A stretch of 64,000 nt of DNA from PALSA-600 sp963842335. GTDB lineage: Bacteria > Actinomycetota > Thermoleophilia > Gaiellales > Gaiellaceae. Made by a program: the position numbers and the translations under genes. A model generated the notes under the pieces. That model saw nothing but the letters and a program-made list of their open reading frames with translations, was not told the origin of the DNA and searched no databases. Every line of letters begins with the position of its first letter. The first letter of the stretch is position 1. Below are positions 1 to 10,696 of the stretch, in pieces. Location: NCBI GenBank assembly GCA_963842335.1, contig CAWJGF010000028.1, forward strand, positions 186,001-250,000, given 5' to 3'.

Positions 1-197
1 GCCGCGGCGACGAGCTCGTCGGCCGCGGCCGGATGGGTCAAATCGGCCGCGACGTGCAGGTCGCCGATGCCTTCCTTCCGGCGGCCCGAGGTGACAACGC
101 GCGCGCCCTCGCCTTGGAGTTGGCGCGCGACTGCGAGCCCGATGCCGCCGGTGGAGCCGGTGACGATGCACACCTTGTTCTCGAGTCCGAGCTCCAT
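1..197 (-). CDS. SDR-family oxidoreductase, N-terminal fragment
   Basis: Start of a short-chain dehydrogenase/reductase; the rest lies beyond the left edge. The ATG at 197 gives a protein beginning MELGLENKVCIVTGSTGGIG, with the nucleotide-binding glycine motif TGSTGGIG at residues 13-20, the usual place for the Rossmann turn in this family. An Arg-rich stretch (SGRRKEG) follows where the cofactor 2' phosphate would sit, so NADP may be preferred; that is inference. Substrate cannot be read from 65 residues. It is divergent from the histidine phosphatase, 20 bases apart, with a shared palindromic promoter region. Confidence 0.85.
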   Translation of the reverse strand, partial: MELGLENKVCIVTGSTGGIGLAVARQLQGEGARVVTSGRRKEGIGDLHVAADLTHPAAADELVAA

Positions 198-203
198 GCC
201 ATC

Positions 204-216
204 GCTACGTTAGCGG
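204..216. promoter_or_regulatory. Palindromic divergent -10 region
   Basis: The gap between the SDR and phosphatase genes holds the inverted repeat CGCTA-CGT-TAGCG. On the plus strand TACGTT (206-211) is followed by 6 bases and then the GTG at 218, the spacing expected for transcription starting on the start codon. On the minus strand TAACGT lies 4 bases before the ATG at 197. No clear -35 box is seen. Confidence 0.45.
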
Positions 217-217
217 C

Positions 218-805
218 GTGACGACCATCCTCCTTGCTCGCCACGGTGAAACCGACTGGAACAGCGAGCGTCGCTGGCAGGGCTGGGCCGACCAGCCGCT
301 CAACGACGTCGGCCGCGCCCAGGCCACCGAGCTTGGAGCGTCGCTCGCAGGGCATGCGATCGATGCGGTCTACTCGAGCGACCTGCTGCGCGCGACAGAG
401 ACGGCGCGCATCGTCGCCGAGACGATCGGGCTGCCGGTCACCGTCGATGAAGGGCTCCGCGAGGTCGACGTCGGTGACTGGTCGGGCCGCGTCCATTCCG
501 AGATCGAGGGACTCGACCCCGAGGGTTACGTGCGCTGGCAGAACGGCGGCAAGGGCTGGAACGGGGGCGAGAGCTACGAGCAGATGGGCGAGCGGGTCGT
601 CGCTGCGATTCTGCGGATCGCGCGAGCCCACCAAGGCCAAACGCTCCTCGTCGTCACCCATGGTGGCTCGATCAGGGCTTGCCGCGCCACGGCCGCCGGC
701 GTTGCCTACGCCGCCTCGCGGACCTTCACAATTCCCAGCATGGGCAACTGCGAGGTCGCCGAGCTCGCAATCGTGGATGGCCGACTCGCCGAGTCACCGG
801 ATTAG
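218..805 (+). CDS. Histidine phosphatase family (phosphoglycerate-mutase-like) protein
   Basis: A 195-residue cytosolic phosphatase of the histidine phosphatase superfamily. The catalytic RHG motif is at residues 8-10 (ILLARHGETDWN); the second catalytic His is in the VVTHGG segment near residue 148, and a conserved Glu lies in the EVDVGDWSG segment. Length fits single-domain GpmB/CobC/PhoE-like members. Substrate is not set by sequence; a sugar phosphate, alpha-ribazole phosphate or nucleotide are all possible. The GTG start is 6 bases after TACGTT, consistent with a leaderless mRNA. Confidence 0.88.
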   Translation: MTTILLARHGETDWNSERRWQGWADQPLNDVGRAQATELGASLAGHAIDAVYSSDLLRATETARIVAETIGLPVTVDEGLREVDVGDWSGRVHSEIEGLDPEGYVRWQNGGKGWNGGESYEQMGERVVAAILRIARAHQGQTLLVVTHGGSIRACRATAAGVAYAASRTFTIPSMGNCEVAELAIVDGRLAESPD

Positions 806-879
806 ACTGGTCTGGGAGGGAATCGGGCCAGGTGACCACCATTGACTGATCGAGCTCAGGTTGCGCAGTTCGGCGGGCG

Positions 880-2262
880 ATGGTGACGCTCGCGTCGAAC
901 CTCGAAGCCGCGCGGAGCCAGATGGCCTTCACGTTGGGCTTTCACATCATTCTCGCGTCGTTGGGGGTGGCGCTACCCGCGTTGATGTTGATCGCGAACT
1001 ACCGCGGTCTGCGCCGTAAGGACGCGGACGCGTTGAAGTTGGCGCAGCGGTGGTCGAAGGCGGTGGCGGTGACGTTCGCGGTGGGTGCGGTGACCGGAAC
1101 GGTTCTTTCGTTCGAGTTCGGGCTCCTCTGGCCGGCGTTCACGGGGCGCTTCGGGGGAGTCTTCGGGGTGTTGTTCGCGATCGAGGGAATCTTCTTCTTT
1201 CTCGAGGCGATCTTCATCGCGATCTACATCTTCGGTTGGAAGCGCCTGTCACCGTGGACGCATTTCTGGACGGGCGTGCCGGTCGTGATCACCGGTCTTG
1301 GCGGCGCGTTCTCGGTCGTAGCGGTGAACTCCTGGATGAACCAGCCTCAGGGGTTCTCGCCGGCGACGGGCAAGATCACGTCGGTCGAGCCGTTGAAGGT
1401 GATCTTCAACCCGGCAGTCCCTTACGAGGTGCCGCACATGATTCTCGCCGCCTATCTCGTCACGGGGTTCCTCGTAGCCTCGATCTATGCGGTCGGGATG
1501 CTGCGCGGCCGGCGCGACCGCATCTATCGCCTCGGGCTCTTGATTCCGCTGACGGTCGCGTGCATCGCGACGCCGATCCAGTTTGCGGTCGGCGACACTG
1601 CCGCGCGGGCGATCGCGAAGAACCAGCCGATCAAATTTGCGGGGATGGAATGCGTCGAACAAACCTCGACCGACGTGACCGAGTACATCTTCGGGCGGTG
1701 CACCTCGAGCGGCGTCAAGGGCGGCATCGGGATTCCGGGGTTCGATTCGTTCCTCGTCGGCTGGAGCACGAGTACGCAGGTGACGGGACTCGACTCGGTG
1801 CCGCCGGACGACCGGCCACCCGACAACACCATGCTCCATTGGGCCTTCGACACGATGGTGGGAATCTGCACGATGCTGATCGGTCTCGGACTCTGGCTCG
1901 GGATCGGCTGGTGGCGGAAGAGAGACTTCCCGCAGTCGCGCTGGTTCCTCGGAGCGGTCGCGGTGTCCGGAATTGCGTCGATCGTCGCGCTCGAGTGCGG
2001 ATGGATCGTGACCGAGGTCGGACGCCAGCCGTGGATCGTCTACAACGTCATGCGGACATCGGATGCGGTGACGAATGCGGATGGCATCTGGATCACCTTC
2101 ACGTTGATCCTTCTTCTCTACGTGGCACTGGGCGCGACGCTGATCATCTCCCTGCGGGCGATGTCGCGGCGCTGGCGCTCAGAGGACGTCGACGATGACG
2201 GTGGGCCTTACAGCCCCGAGTCGACCCCGCCTCCGGATCTCGCGTCAGGGACCGTGGGATGA
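880..2262 (+). CDS. cydA: Cytochrome bd-type quinol oxidase subunit I
   Basis: Haem-bearing subunit of a bd-type terminal oxidase in the cytoplasmic membrane; oxidises quinol and reduces O2 to water without pumping protons. 460 residues. Visible ligands are H22 (GFHIILA, equivalent to E. coli H19), H186 in VPHM (b558), M326 in FDTMVG (the likely M393 equivalent), E102/E109 in the IEGIFFFLEA helix, and the conserved GRQPW at 381-385. The Q-loop between the middle helices is short, as in CioA/cyanide-insensitive types rather than the long E. coli form. cydB follows with a 4-base ATGA overlap. No cydDC assembly transporter is adjacent. Confidence 0.95.
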   Translation: MVTLASNLEAARSQMAFTLGFHIILASLGVALPALMLIANYRGLRRKDADALKLAQRWSKAVAVTFAVGAVTGTVLSFEFGLLWPAFTGRFGGVFGVLFAIEGIFFFLEAIFIAIYIFGWKRLSPWTHFWTGVPVVITGLGGAFSVVAVNSWMNQPQGFSPATGKITSVEPLKVIFNPAVPYEVPHMILAAYLVTGFLVASIYAVGMLRGRRDRIYRLGLLIPLTVACIATPIQFAVGDTAARAIAKNQPIKFAGMECVEQTSTDVTEYIFGRCTSSGVKGGIGIPGFDSFLVGWSTSTQVTGLDSVPPDDRPPDNTMLHWAFDTMVGICTMLIGLGLWLGIGWWRKRDFPQSRWFLGAVAVSGIASIVALECGWIVTEVGRQPWIVYNVMRTSDAVTNADGIWITFTLILLLYVALGATLIISLRAMSRRWRSEDVDDDGGPYSPESTPPPDLASGTVG

Positions 2263-3290
2263 GCAGCGCCAATGCCGTCGCCGCCGCGCTCTGGATCGGA
2301 GCGACGATCTACGCCGTCTTCGCCGGCGCGGACTTCGGCGCGGGACTGTGGAGCCTCCTCGCGGGCAGCGGCGACCGCGGCCGACGGCCCCGCGAGCTGA
2401 TCGACTGGGCGCTCGGGCCGGTCTGGGAGGCCAACCACGTCTGGTTGATCTTCGTGATCGTAGTGCTGTGGACGGGATTCTCCACCGCGTTCGAGGCGAT
2501 CTTCTCGACCTTGTTCGTCCCGCTGAGCCTCGCGGCGCTCGGCATCGTGTTGCGCGGATCCGGGTTCGCGTTCCAGCACACCGCGCGCCGAGCCGCCGGT
2601 CGGCGGGCCGCTGTGACGCTCTTCGGGTTCGCGTCGGTACTCACGCCGTTCTTCATGGGGACAGTTGTCGGCGCGATCGCCGGTGGGCGCGTGCCTGTCG
2701 GAAACGCCACGGGTGATTTCGTGACGAGCTGGCTCAATCCACTCTCGCTCGTGATCGGCGCGCTCTTCGTGGCCACCGGTGCGTATTTGTCGGCAGTGTT
2801 CCTCGTCAGCGATGCGCGGCGGGCAGGCGCGACCGACCTCGAGCGCTACTTCGCACAGCGAGCGCTCGCTGCGGCGATCCTCGCCGGCGCGCTTGCGGCG
2901 GCAACGCTGATTCCGTTGCACAGCGACGCGGACTACGTCTTCAACCGCTTGACGAGCGACGCGGTCCCGCTCGTCATCCTCTCGCTTGCCTGTGGACTCG
3001 GCGTGCTCATTTTGCTCCACCGAGGCGCTCGGCGCGGAGCACGCCCACTCGCCGTAGGCGCCGTCGCCGCAGTGATCTGGGGCTGGGCGGTCGCCCAGTA
3101 CCCCTACGTGTTGCCCGAGAAGCTCACCATCTCCGCCGCAGCGGCGCCGAGCGACACGCTCACGAGTCTGCTGATCGTAGTCATGGTCGCGATCGTGGTC
3201 GTGGTGCCGTCACTTGGGCTCCTCTACACGCTCGCCCAGCGCAACCTCGTCGAAGAGACTTCCCGACCATCGGCACATCCCAAGACGTAA
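2259..3290 (+). CDS. cydB: Cytochrome bd-type quinol oxidase subunit II
   Basis: 343-residue polytopic partner of CydA. Conserved N-terminal family sequence is seen (ADFGAGLWSLLAG, then GPVWEANHVWLIFVIVVLWTGF). About eight membrane helices are expected from the hydrophobicity. The ATG overlaps the cydA stop as ATGA, so the two are translationally coupled. The C-terminal end (PSLGLLYTL) is normal for the family. The protein has no haem ligands of its own; it forms the heterodimer with CydA. Confidence 0.95.
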   Translation: MSSANAVAAALWIGATIYAVFAGADFGAGLWSLLAGSGDRGRRPRELIDWALGPVWEANHVWLIFVIVVLWTGFSTAFEAIFSTLFVPLSLAALGIVLRGSGFAFQHTARRAAGRRAAVTLFGFASVLTPFFMGTVVGAIAGGRVPVGNATGDFVTSWLNPLSLVIGALFVATGAYLSAVFLVSDARRAGATDLERYFAQRALAAAILAGALAAATLIPLHSDADYVFNRLTSDAVPLVILSLACGLGVLILLHRGARRGARPLAVGAVAAVIWGWAVAQYPYVLPEKLTISAAAAPSDTLTSLLIVVMVAIVVVVPSLGLLYTLAQRNLVEETSRPSAHPKT

Positions 3291-3350
3291 GTCTGGTTGC
3301 GATGCTTGTCGACCGCTCGCTCCCGTCGGAGACAGCCGGGCCGCAACGGA

Positions 3351-3356
3351 TACGCT
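3351..3356 (+). promoter_or_regulatory. -10 box, leaderless start of the 3364 gene
   Basis: TACGCT followed by 7 bases and then TTG at 3364. This spacing is what supports the TTG start of the next gene; no -35 is recognisable. Confidence 0.4.
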
Positions 3357-3363
3357 CCATGGC

Positions 3364-3621
3364 TTGGAGGACTACACGAACAAGTACAAGGGCGAGCAGG
3401 TCGAAATCGCGCTCTTCGGCGGGGAGTATCAGGACGGCGTGCTCACTGCGTACTGCTACCTCGAGGATGTGGCGCACATCGAGTTGAACGGGCACATCCT
3501 GATTCCGCTGCAGAACGTCGCGTCGCTCCATTGCTCGAGTCGCTGTGATGCCCCGGAGCCCGACTGGCCGCCTCGCGGCCTCGCCGAGGAAGACCCGGAC
3601 GACCCGCCCGACGAGCTGTAA
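3364..3621 (+). CDS. Small hypothetical protein
   Basis: An open frame of 85 codons, unrecognised, with the composition of a real soluble protein: EQVEIALFGGEYQDGVL, then a cysteine-containing strand and HIELNGHILIPLQNV, ending in an acidic proline-rich tail (EEDPDDPPDEL). The frame stays open further upstream but is low-complexity and Arg-rich there. TTG at 3364 is the first plausible start and has a TACGCT box 7 bases ahead. It ends 6 bases before htpX, so the two are probably cotranscribed. The fold looks small and all-beta, but that is a guess. Confidence 0.55.
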   Translation: MEDYTNKYKGEQVEIALFGGEYQDGVLTAYCYLEDVAHIELNGHILIPLQNVASLHCSSRCDAPEPDWPPRGLAEEDPDDPPDEL

Positions 3622-3627
3622 CACCGC

Positions 3628-4476
3628 ATGCAAGGCCGGCGGTTCCTCGTCCTCCGAAACGCTCTGAAGGCGTGGCTGCTGCTCGTCGTCTTCGCGCTCG
3701 TGCTCGCCGCGGTCGGCTGGCGGCTCGGCGGCTACCGTGTGGCGCTCCTCTTTCTCGGCTCGGCGGTGATGGTCGCGAGCGCCCTCTACGCCTACGCGGA
3801 TCGCATCGTGATGGGGATGGTCGGCGCCCGGGAGTTGCTTCTCGGTGAAGCGCCTGCGCTGCATTCGACGGTCGAGCGGCTCGCCTCGCGGGCGGGCGTC
3901 GTGAAGCCGAAGCTGTACGTGCTTCCGGACGGCTACCCACGCGCTTTGTCGGCCGGGCGCGGTGCCGGCGGTGGCGCTGCGCTCGCGCTGTCAGTGGGGC
4001 TGATGGGCGTCGCCTCTCCTGCCGAGCTGGAAGGCATCGTCGCCCACGAGCTGGCGCATCTCCGCCACCGGGACGTGCTCGTTCAGAGCGCGGCGGTTGT
4101 CGTCGCGGCCGCGATCGTCGAGTCGTCACGCGTTGGTGGCGCCCTGCAGCGCACGCTGCTCGTCGTCCTCGGCCCGCTCGCGGCGGCGTTCGTCCATCTG
4201 CTCCTGTCACCCAAGCGTGAGTACGAGGCCGATCGCTTCGCAGCCGACCTGTGCGACTCGCCGCACGGCCTGGCCGACGCGCTCGTTCGCCTGGAGCAGG
4301 CGATGCAGCTTGTCGCGTTCGAGGCGAGCCCGACCACCGAGCCGCTCTACACGACGAATCCGTTCGCCGACGAGGGGTTGGCGGCGCTCTTCGCGTCGCA
4401 CCCGCCGGTCGGCGAGCGCGTGCGCCGGCTGCGCGAGCTCGACCCGGACTGGCGCGAGCGCCTGCGCGCGGCCTGA
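3628..4476 (+). CDS. htpX: M48-family zinc metalloprotease, HtpX-like
   Basis: 282-residue membrane protease of the M48B/HtpX type, which degrades damaged membrane proteins in other bacteria. Two N-terminal hydrophobic segments (about residues 15-30 and 37-57) precede the zinc motif HELAH (H140, E141, H144); the third ligand Glu is in the YEAD motif near 200. Another hydrophobic stretch (about 152-192) lies between them. An ATG 6 bases after the upstream small gene suggests an operon. A hairpin terminator follows directly. Actinobacterial M48 proteins of this length are common and the exact substrate is unknown. Confidence 0.85.
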   Translation: MQGRRFLVLRNALKAWLLLVVFALVLAAVGWRLGGYRVALLFLGSAVMVASALYAYADRIVMGMVGARELLLGEAPALHSTVERLASRAGVVKPKLYVLPDGYPRALSAGRGAGGGAALALSVGLMGVASPAELEGIVAHELAHLRHRDVLVQSAAVVVAAAIVESSRVGGALQRTLLVVLGPLAAAFVHLLLSPKREYEADRFAADLCDSPHGLADALVRLEQAMQLVAFEASPTTEPLYTTNPFADEGLAALFASHPPVGERVRRLRELDPDWRERLRAA

Positions 4477-4482
4477 AACGAC

Positions 4483-4508
4483 GAAAGGCCCTCTCGCGAG
4501 GGCCTTTC
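4483..4508. terminator. Hairpin between htpX and the rrn operon
   Basis: Perfect 11-base inverted repeat gaaaggccctc / gagggcctttc with a 4-base loop, starting 7 bases after the htpX stop and just beyond the 3' end of 5S rRNA. Located between convergent units, it can serve both strands. There is no long T-tract on either side, though the arms end in TTTC. Confidence 0.75.
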
Positions 4509-4519
4509 GAGAAGATAAT

Positions 4520-4633
<114 letters not shown>

Positions 4634-4703
4634 CTTGTGAGTTCCCGCGAAGCGGACGCACGTGGCGCCGCACGGTCGCGGGAGGCGCAACTGAATGCGC
4701 ACC

Positions 4704-4736
4704 CTCAAAACTCCATAGCTACGAGACATGAGTTCT
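4704..4736 (-). repeat. 23S processing stem, 3' arm
   Basis: Plus-strand segments ctcaaaactccatagct (4704-4720) and atgagttct (4728-4736) are complementary to agctatggagttttcaag (8527-8544) and agaactcat (8510-8518) on the other side of the 23S gene. They would close the 23S precursor as two helices of about 17 and 9 base pairs, a typical RNase III substrate, and they mark the mature ends. Confidence 0.8.
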
Positions 4737-4864
4737 AAATCAAGACCTCGAGCAATTAGTACGGGTCCGCTGAACACATTGCTGTGCTTACACGTCCCGC
4801 CTATCAACGTGGTGGTCTTCCACGGCTCTTACTCTCTCTAGGAGATGGGAGGCCTCATCTCGAG

Positions 4865-4901
<37 letters not shown>

Positions 4902-5017
4902 ATCCAGACGTGGCTAATCAGCAGCGCCCTTGGCAGGACGACTGATACACCAGAGGTCCGTTCGTCTCGGTCCTCTCGTACTAGAGACGACTCCTCTCAA
5001 GCCTCCAACGCCCATGG

Positions 5018-5102
<85 letters not shown>

Positions 5103-5106
5103 ACTC

Positions 5107-5147
<41 letters not shown>

Positions 5148-5174
5148 CTTCCGTCGATGTGGACTCTTGGGAAG

Positions 5175-5217
<43 letters not shown>

Positions 5218-5367
5218 CGGCACTTCCACTTGTTACCGCCGGATCACTATGGCCTGCTTTCGCACCTGCTCGAGCTGTCGCTCTCGCAGTCAAGCTCCCT
5301 TATGCCATTACGCTCTACGCACGATTTCCAACCGTGCTGAGGGAACCTTTGCGCGCCTCCGTTACAT

Positions 5368-5399
<32 letters not shown>

Positions 5400-5684
5400 A
5401 CCAGATGCTGTTCCCGCCCCGGATTACGGCAGCGGGTTAGAAGCCCAGAACATGAAGGGTGGTATCCCAAGGTTGACTCCACCGACACTGGCGTGCCGGC
5501 TTCAAAGCCTCCCACCTATCCTGGACAACGTGCACCGAACTCCAACATCTAGCTGTAGTAAAGGTTCACGGGGTCTTTCCGTCCAACCACGGGTACTCGG
5601 CATCTTCACCGAGACTACAGTTTCACCGGATCCCTCGAAGAGACAGCGCCCAACTCGTTACGCCATTCGTGCAGGTCGGAACTT

Positions 5685-6493
<809 letters not shown>

Positions 6494-7767
6494 GGTTATA
6501 GTTACCGCCGCCGTTTACCGGGGCTTGGATTCGAAGCTTCGTCCGAAGACTAACCTCTCCTCGTGACCTTCCGGCACCGGGCAGGCGTCAGCCCCTATAC
6601 GTCGTCTTACGACTTCGCAGAGACCTGTGTTTTTGGTAAACAGTCGGTTGGGCCGTTTCACTGCGGCCATCTCGGGCTTTAATCCGCGAAGGATTATCAC
6701 CCTACCATGGCGCCCCTTCTCCCGAAGTTACGGGGCCATTTTGCCGAGTTCCTTTTCGAGGGTTCTTCCGATCGCCTTGGTATTCTCTACCTGCCTACCT
6801 GTGTCGGTTTTGGTACGGGCACGTCCGACCTCCCTAGACGCTTTTCTAGGAGGCATGGTGGCGGCCACTTCGAGCTGAGCGCTCTCGGCATCCCGTCTCA
6901 GGCTATGTGAGCCACGGATTTCCCTATGGCTCGCCCTACGCGGTTACCCCAGGTCGACCATCGCCTGGGTTGGCTTGACCTACCCCGTCCCGCCATCGGT
7001 GATAGCGGTCGGTACGTGGTACTGGAATATCAACCAGTTGTCCATCGCCTACGCCTTTCGGCCTCGGCTTAGGTCCCGACTAACCCTGAGCAGATTAGCT
7101 TTACTCAGGAACCCTTAGGCATTCGGCGGGCGTGTTTCTCACACGCCTTTCGTTACTCGTGCCAGCATTCTCACTTCCCAAGCCTCCACGGCTGGCTTAC
7201 GCCGCCGCTTCGCCGGCTTGGGAACGCTCCCCTACCACTCCATCCGAAGATGAAGTCCGTGGCTTCGGGTCCATGCTTGAGCCCCGTTACATTGTCCGCG
7301 CCCGATCACTTGACCAGTGAGCTGTTACGCACTCTTTGAATGGTGGCTGCTTCTAAGCCAACATCCTGGTTGTCTGTGCAATCGGACATCGTTTCCCACT
7401 TAGCATGGAATTAGGGCCCTTAGCCGACGGTCTGGGCTGTTTCCCTTTTGAGCACGAAGCTTATCCCCCGCACTCTGACTCCCGCACTCTGGAATAACGG
7501 CATTCGGAGTTTGCCTGACTTCGGTAAGCTGGTAGGCCCCCTAGGCCAAACAGTGCTCTACAACCGTTATTGAACGTGCGAGGCTATACCTAAATATATT
7601 TCGGGGAGAACCAGATATCTCTGAGTTTGATTAGCCTTTCACTCCGATCCACAGGTCATCCGCCCAGTTTTCAACCTAGGTCGGTTCGGTCCTCCACGGG
7701 GTCTTACCCCCGCTTCAACCTGCCCATGGATAGATCACTCAGTTTCGGGTCTACCGCCCACGACTGA

Positions 7768-7802
<35 letters not shown>

Positions 7803-7931
7803 TTTCCTTAACCTCGCCGTGGACGAGTAACTCGCTGGCTCATTATGCAAAAGGCACGCCGTCACCGGACCAAAGGCCGGCTCCGACCGCTTGTAAGCAC
7901 ACGGTTTCAGGTGCTATTTCACTCCCCTTCC

Positions 7932-7979
<48 letters not shown>

Positions 7980-8509
7980 CAAGGAGTACTTAGCCTTGCG
8001 GGGTGGTCCCCGCGGGTTCCGACCGGGTTTCCCGTGCCCGGCCGTACTCAGGAACTCCAGAAGTGAGGCTCAATCGTTTCGGCTACGGGGCCGTTACCCT
8101 CTGCGGCGTGCAGTTCCATGCACTTCGCCTACGAATGAACTTTGTAACTCACCGACCCGCCGGCAGGCAGATCACCTGAAGCCCTACAACCCCTGTGTGA
8201 CAACGGCTGCCGCCTATCACGTCACACAAGTTTGGGCTATTCCCTTTTCGCTCGCCACTACTCAGGGAGTCGAGGTTTCTTTCCTTTCCTCTGGGTACTT
8301 AGATGTTTCAGTTCCCCAGCTTGCCTTACGCACCCTATTTTATTCAGGTGCGCATCCCAGCGCATTACCACTGGTGGGTTTCCCCATTCGGAAATCTCGG
8401 GGTCAAAGGTTGGTCAGCACCTCACCCGAGCTTATCGCAGCCGCCCACGTCCTTCTTCGGCTCTTGGCGCCAAGGCATCCACCGTGTGCCCTTATTCTCT
8501 TGATCGTGA

Positions 8510-8544
8510 AGAACTCATAATTTCGCAGCTATGGAGTTTTCAAG
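8510..8544 (-). repeat. 23S processing stem, 5' arm
   Basis: Partner of the arm at 4704-4736: agaactcat (8510-8518) and agctatggagttttcaag (8527-8544) are complementary to sequence just beyond the 23S 3' end. Confidence 0.8.
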
Positions 8545-8756
8545 GTGCGCGCGAGCTGAGCTCGCCTACGAGAGAACGCCGGCCTCATGTCTCCGACCTG
8601 GAGACGAGCACCGGTCTCTCAAAACTCAACAGCGAGGTTCTTCGTCGAGGTCGACGTTGATCTAGGCGAGCCAGAACATGGACGGATCGATTCAAGTACT
8701 TGATCCATACGAAACATGGCTGGCAGCCACCAGAGATAATTGCCTCTGGGATCCCT
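8545..8756 (-). other. 16S-23S internal transcribed spacer without tRNA
   Basis: About 210 bases between the mature 16S and the 23S processing stem. I find no tRNA cloverleaf in either strand. It contains the 3' arm of the 16S processing stem (8616-8644). Confidence 0.8.
8616..8644 (-). repeat. 16S processing stem, 3' arm
   Basis: Plus-strand segment with core aaaactcaacagcga and ending ggttcttcg; its complement occurs at 10479-10508 beyond the 16S 5' end, with two or three mismatched or bulged positions. Together they would close a long helix around pre-16S rRNA. Confidence 0.75.
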
Positions 8757-10302
<1,546 letters not shown>

Positions 10303-10478
10303 GAAGGTTTTGTTTGCCAACCACGCACTGAAACAGCACGGGCCGGCAATCCTTTCACTTCGAGCATGTTGCTCAAAGGCCGTCTCGGCCATGTCCAGAA
10401 GACATGACTCTGACGACGAGGTTGAAACCCTCTCACTCGGGCAGGCCGAAGCCGGCTCGAGATCGAGGTTCTCGACAT

Positions 10479-10508
10479 CGAAGAACGTTCGCTGTTGAGT
10501 TTTCAAAG
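10479..10508 (-). repeat. 16S processing stem, 5' arm, with boxA-like sequence
   Basis: In the RNA sense this reads CUUUGAAAACUCAACAGCG followed by AACGUUCUUCG, complementary to the arm at 8616-8644. With the preceding GGT it gives GGTCTTTGAAAACT, which also resembles the boxA antitermination element of Gram-positive rrn leaders (TGTTCTTTGAAAACT type). Either role or both is possible. Confidence 0.65.
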
Positions 10509-10535
10509 ACCAGTGCCGCGACGTGCTGACGGCGT

Positions 10536-10568
10536 AAAAAAGACCTCTGCGACTCGCGCCAGAGGCCT
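10536..10568 (-). terminator. Intrinsic terminator inside the rrn leader
   Basis: RNA-sense hairpin AGGCCUCUG / CAGAGGUCU with a 10-base loop and one G-U pair, followed directly by six U. This is a textbook rho-independent terminator, yet it lies about 95 bases downstream of the predicted rrn start and about 230 bases before 16S. No second promoter is seen between it and 16S. Confidence 0.8.
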
Positions 10569-10664
10569 CCGAGGATGCGAATCGTAGCGAACCGATGTCG
10601 GGCCTGGAGGCTCCTTGGTCGAGTGACAGGGACCTTGCATACGCCGCACCCTTTCGGACGGCCC
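10536..10664 (-). ncRNA. Short leader RNA or rrn attenuator
   Basis: Transcript predicted from the strong promoter at 10669-10696 to the intrinsic terminator at 10536, about 129 bases. It could be the early-terminated form of the rrn transcript or an independent small RNA. A leader segment containing GCCUCC can pair with GGAGGC that overlaps the terminator's first arm, so an alternative antiterminator pairing exists. It does not contain the SRP RNA core (GGAAGGAAGCA) or a full T-box sequence. No family is recognised. Confidence 0.45.
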
Positions 10665-10668
10665 GAGA

Positions 10669-10696
10669 AGTATAGCGGCGGCGGAGACTCTGTCAA
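10669..10696 (-). promoter_or_regulatory. Strong sigma-70 promoter of the rrn operon
   Basis: Consensus -35 TTGACA (10696-10691), 16-base spacer and -10 TATACT (10674-10669); transcription is expected to begin near 10663. The -35 hexamer contains the TGA stop codon of tyrS, so promoter and upstream gene overlap physically. This is the best promoter match in the window. Confidence 0.85.

Noticed and set aside
880..3290. A full cydABDC cluster
   Set aside because: Only cydA and cydB are present; the next genes are a small protein and a protease, not the CydDC transporter.
7996..8520. Open frames inside rRNA genes on the plus strand
   Set aside because: They lie entirely in conserved rRNA sequence; only the frame inside the group I intron (5716-6237, minus) is a real gene.
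8545..8756. Possible spacer tRNA (Ile/Ala) in the 16S-23S region
   Set aside because: No cloverleaf or T-arm (GTTCRANNC) was found on the minus strand; the region is only about 210 bases.
10600..10664. T-box-like AAGGGUGCGGCG in the rrn leader
   Set aside because: It lacks the full AGGGUGGNACCGCG sequence and the gene downstream is rRNA, not a synthetase.
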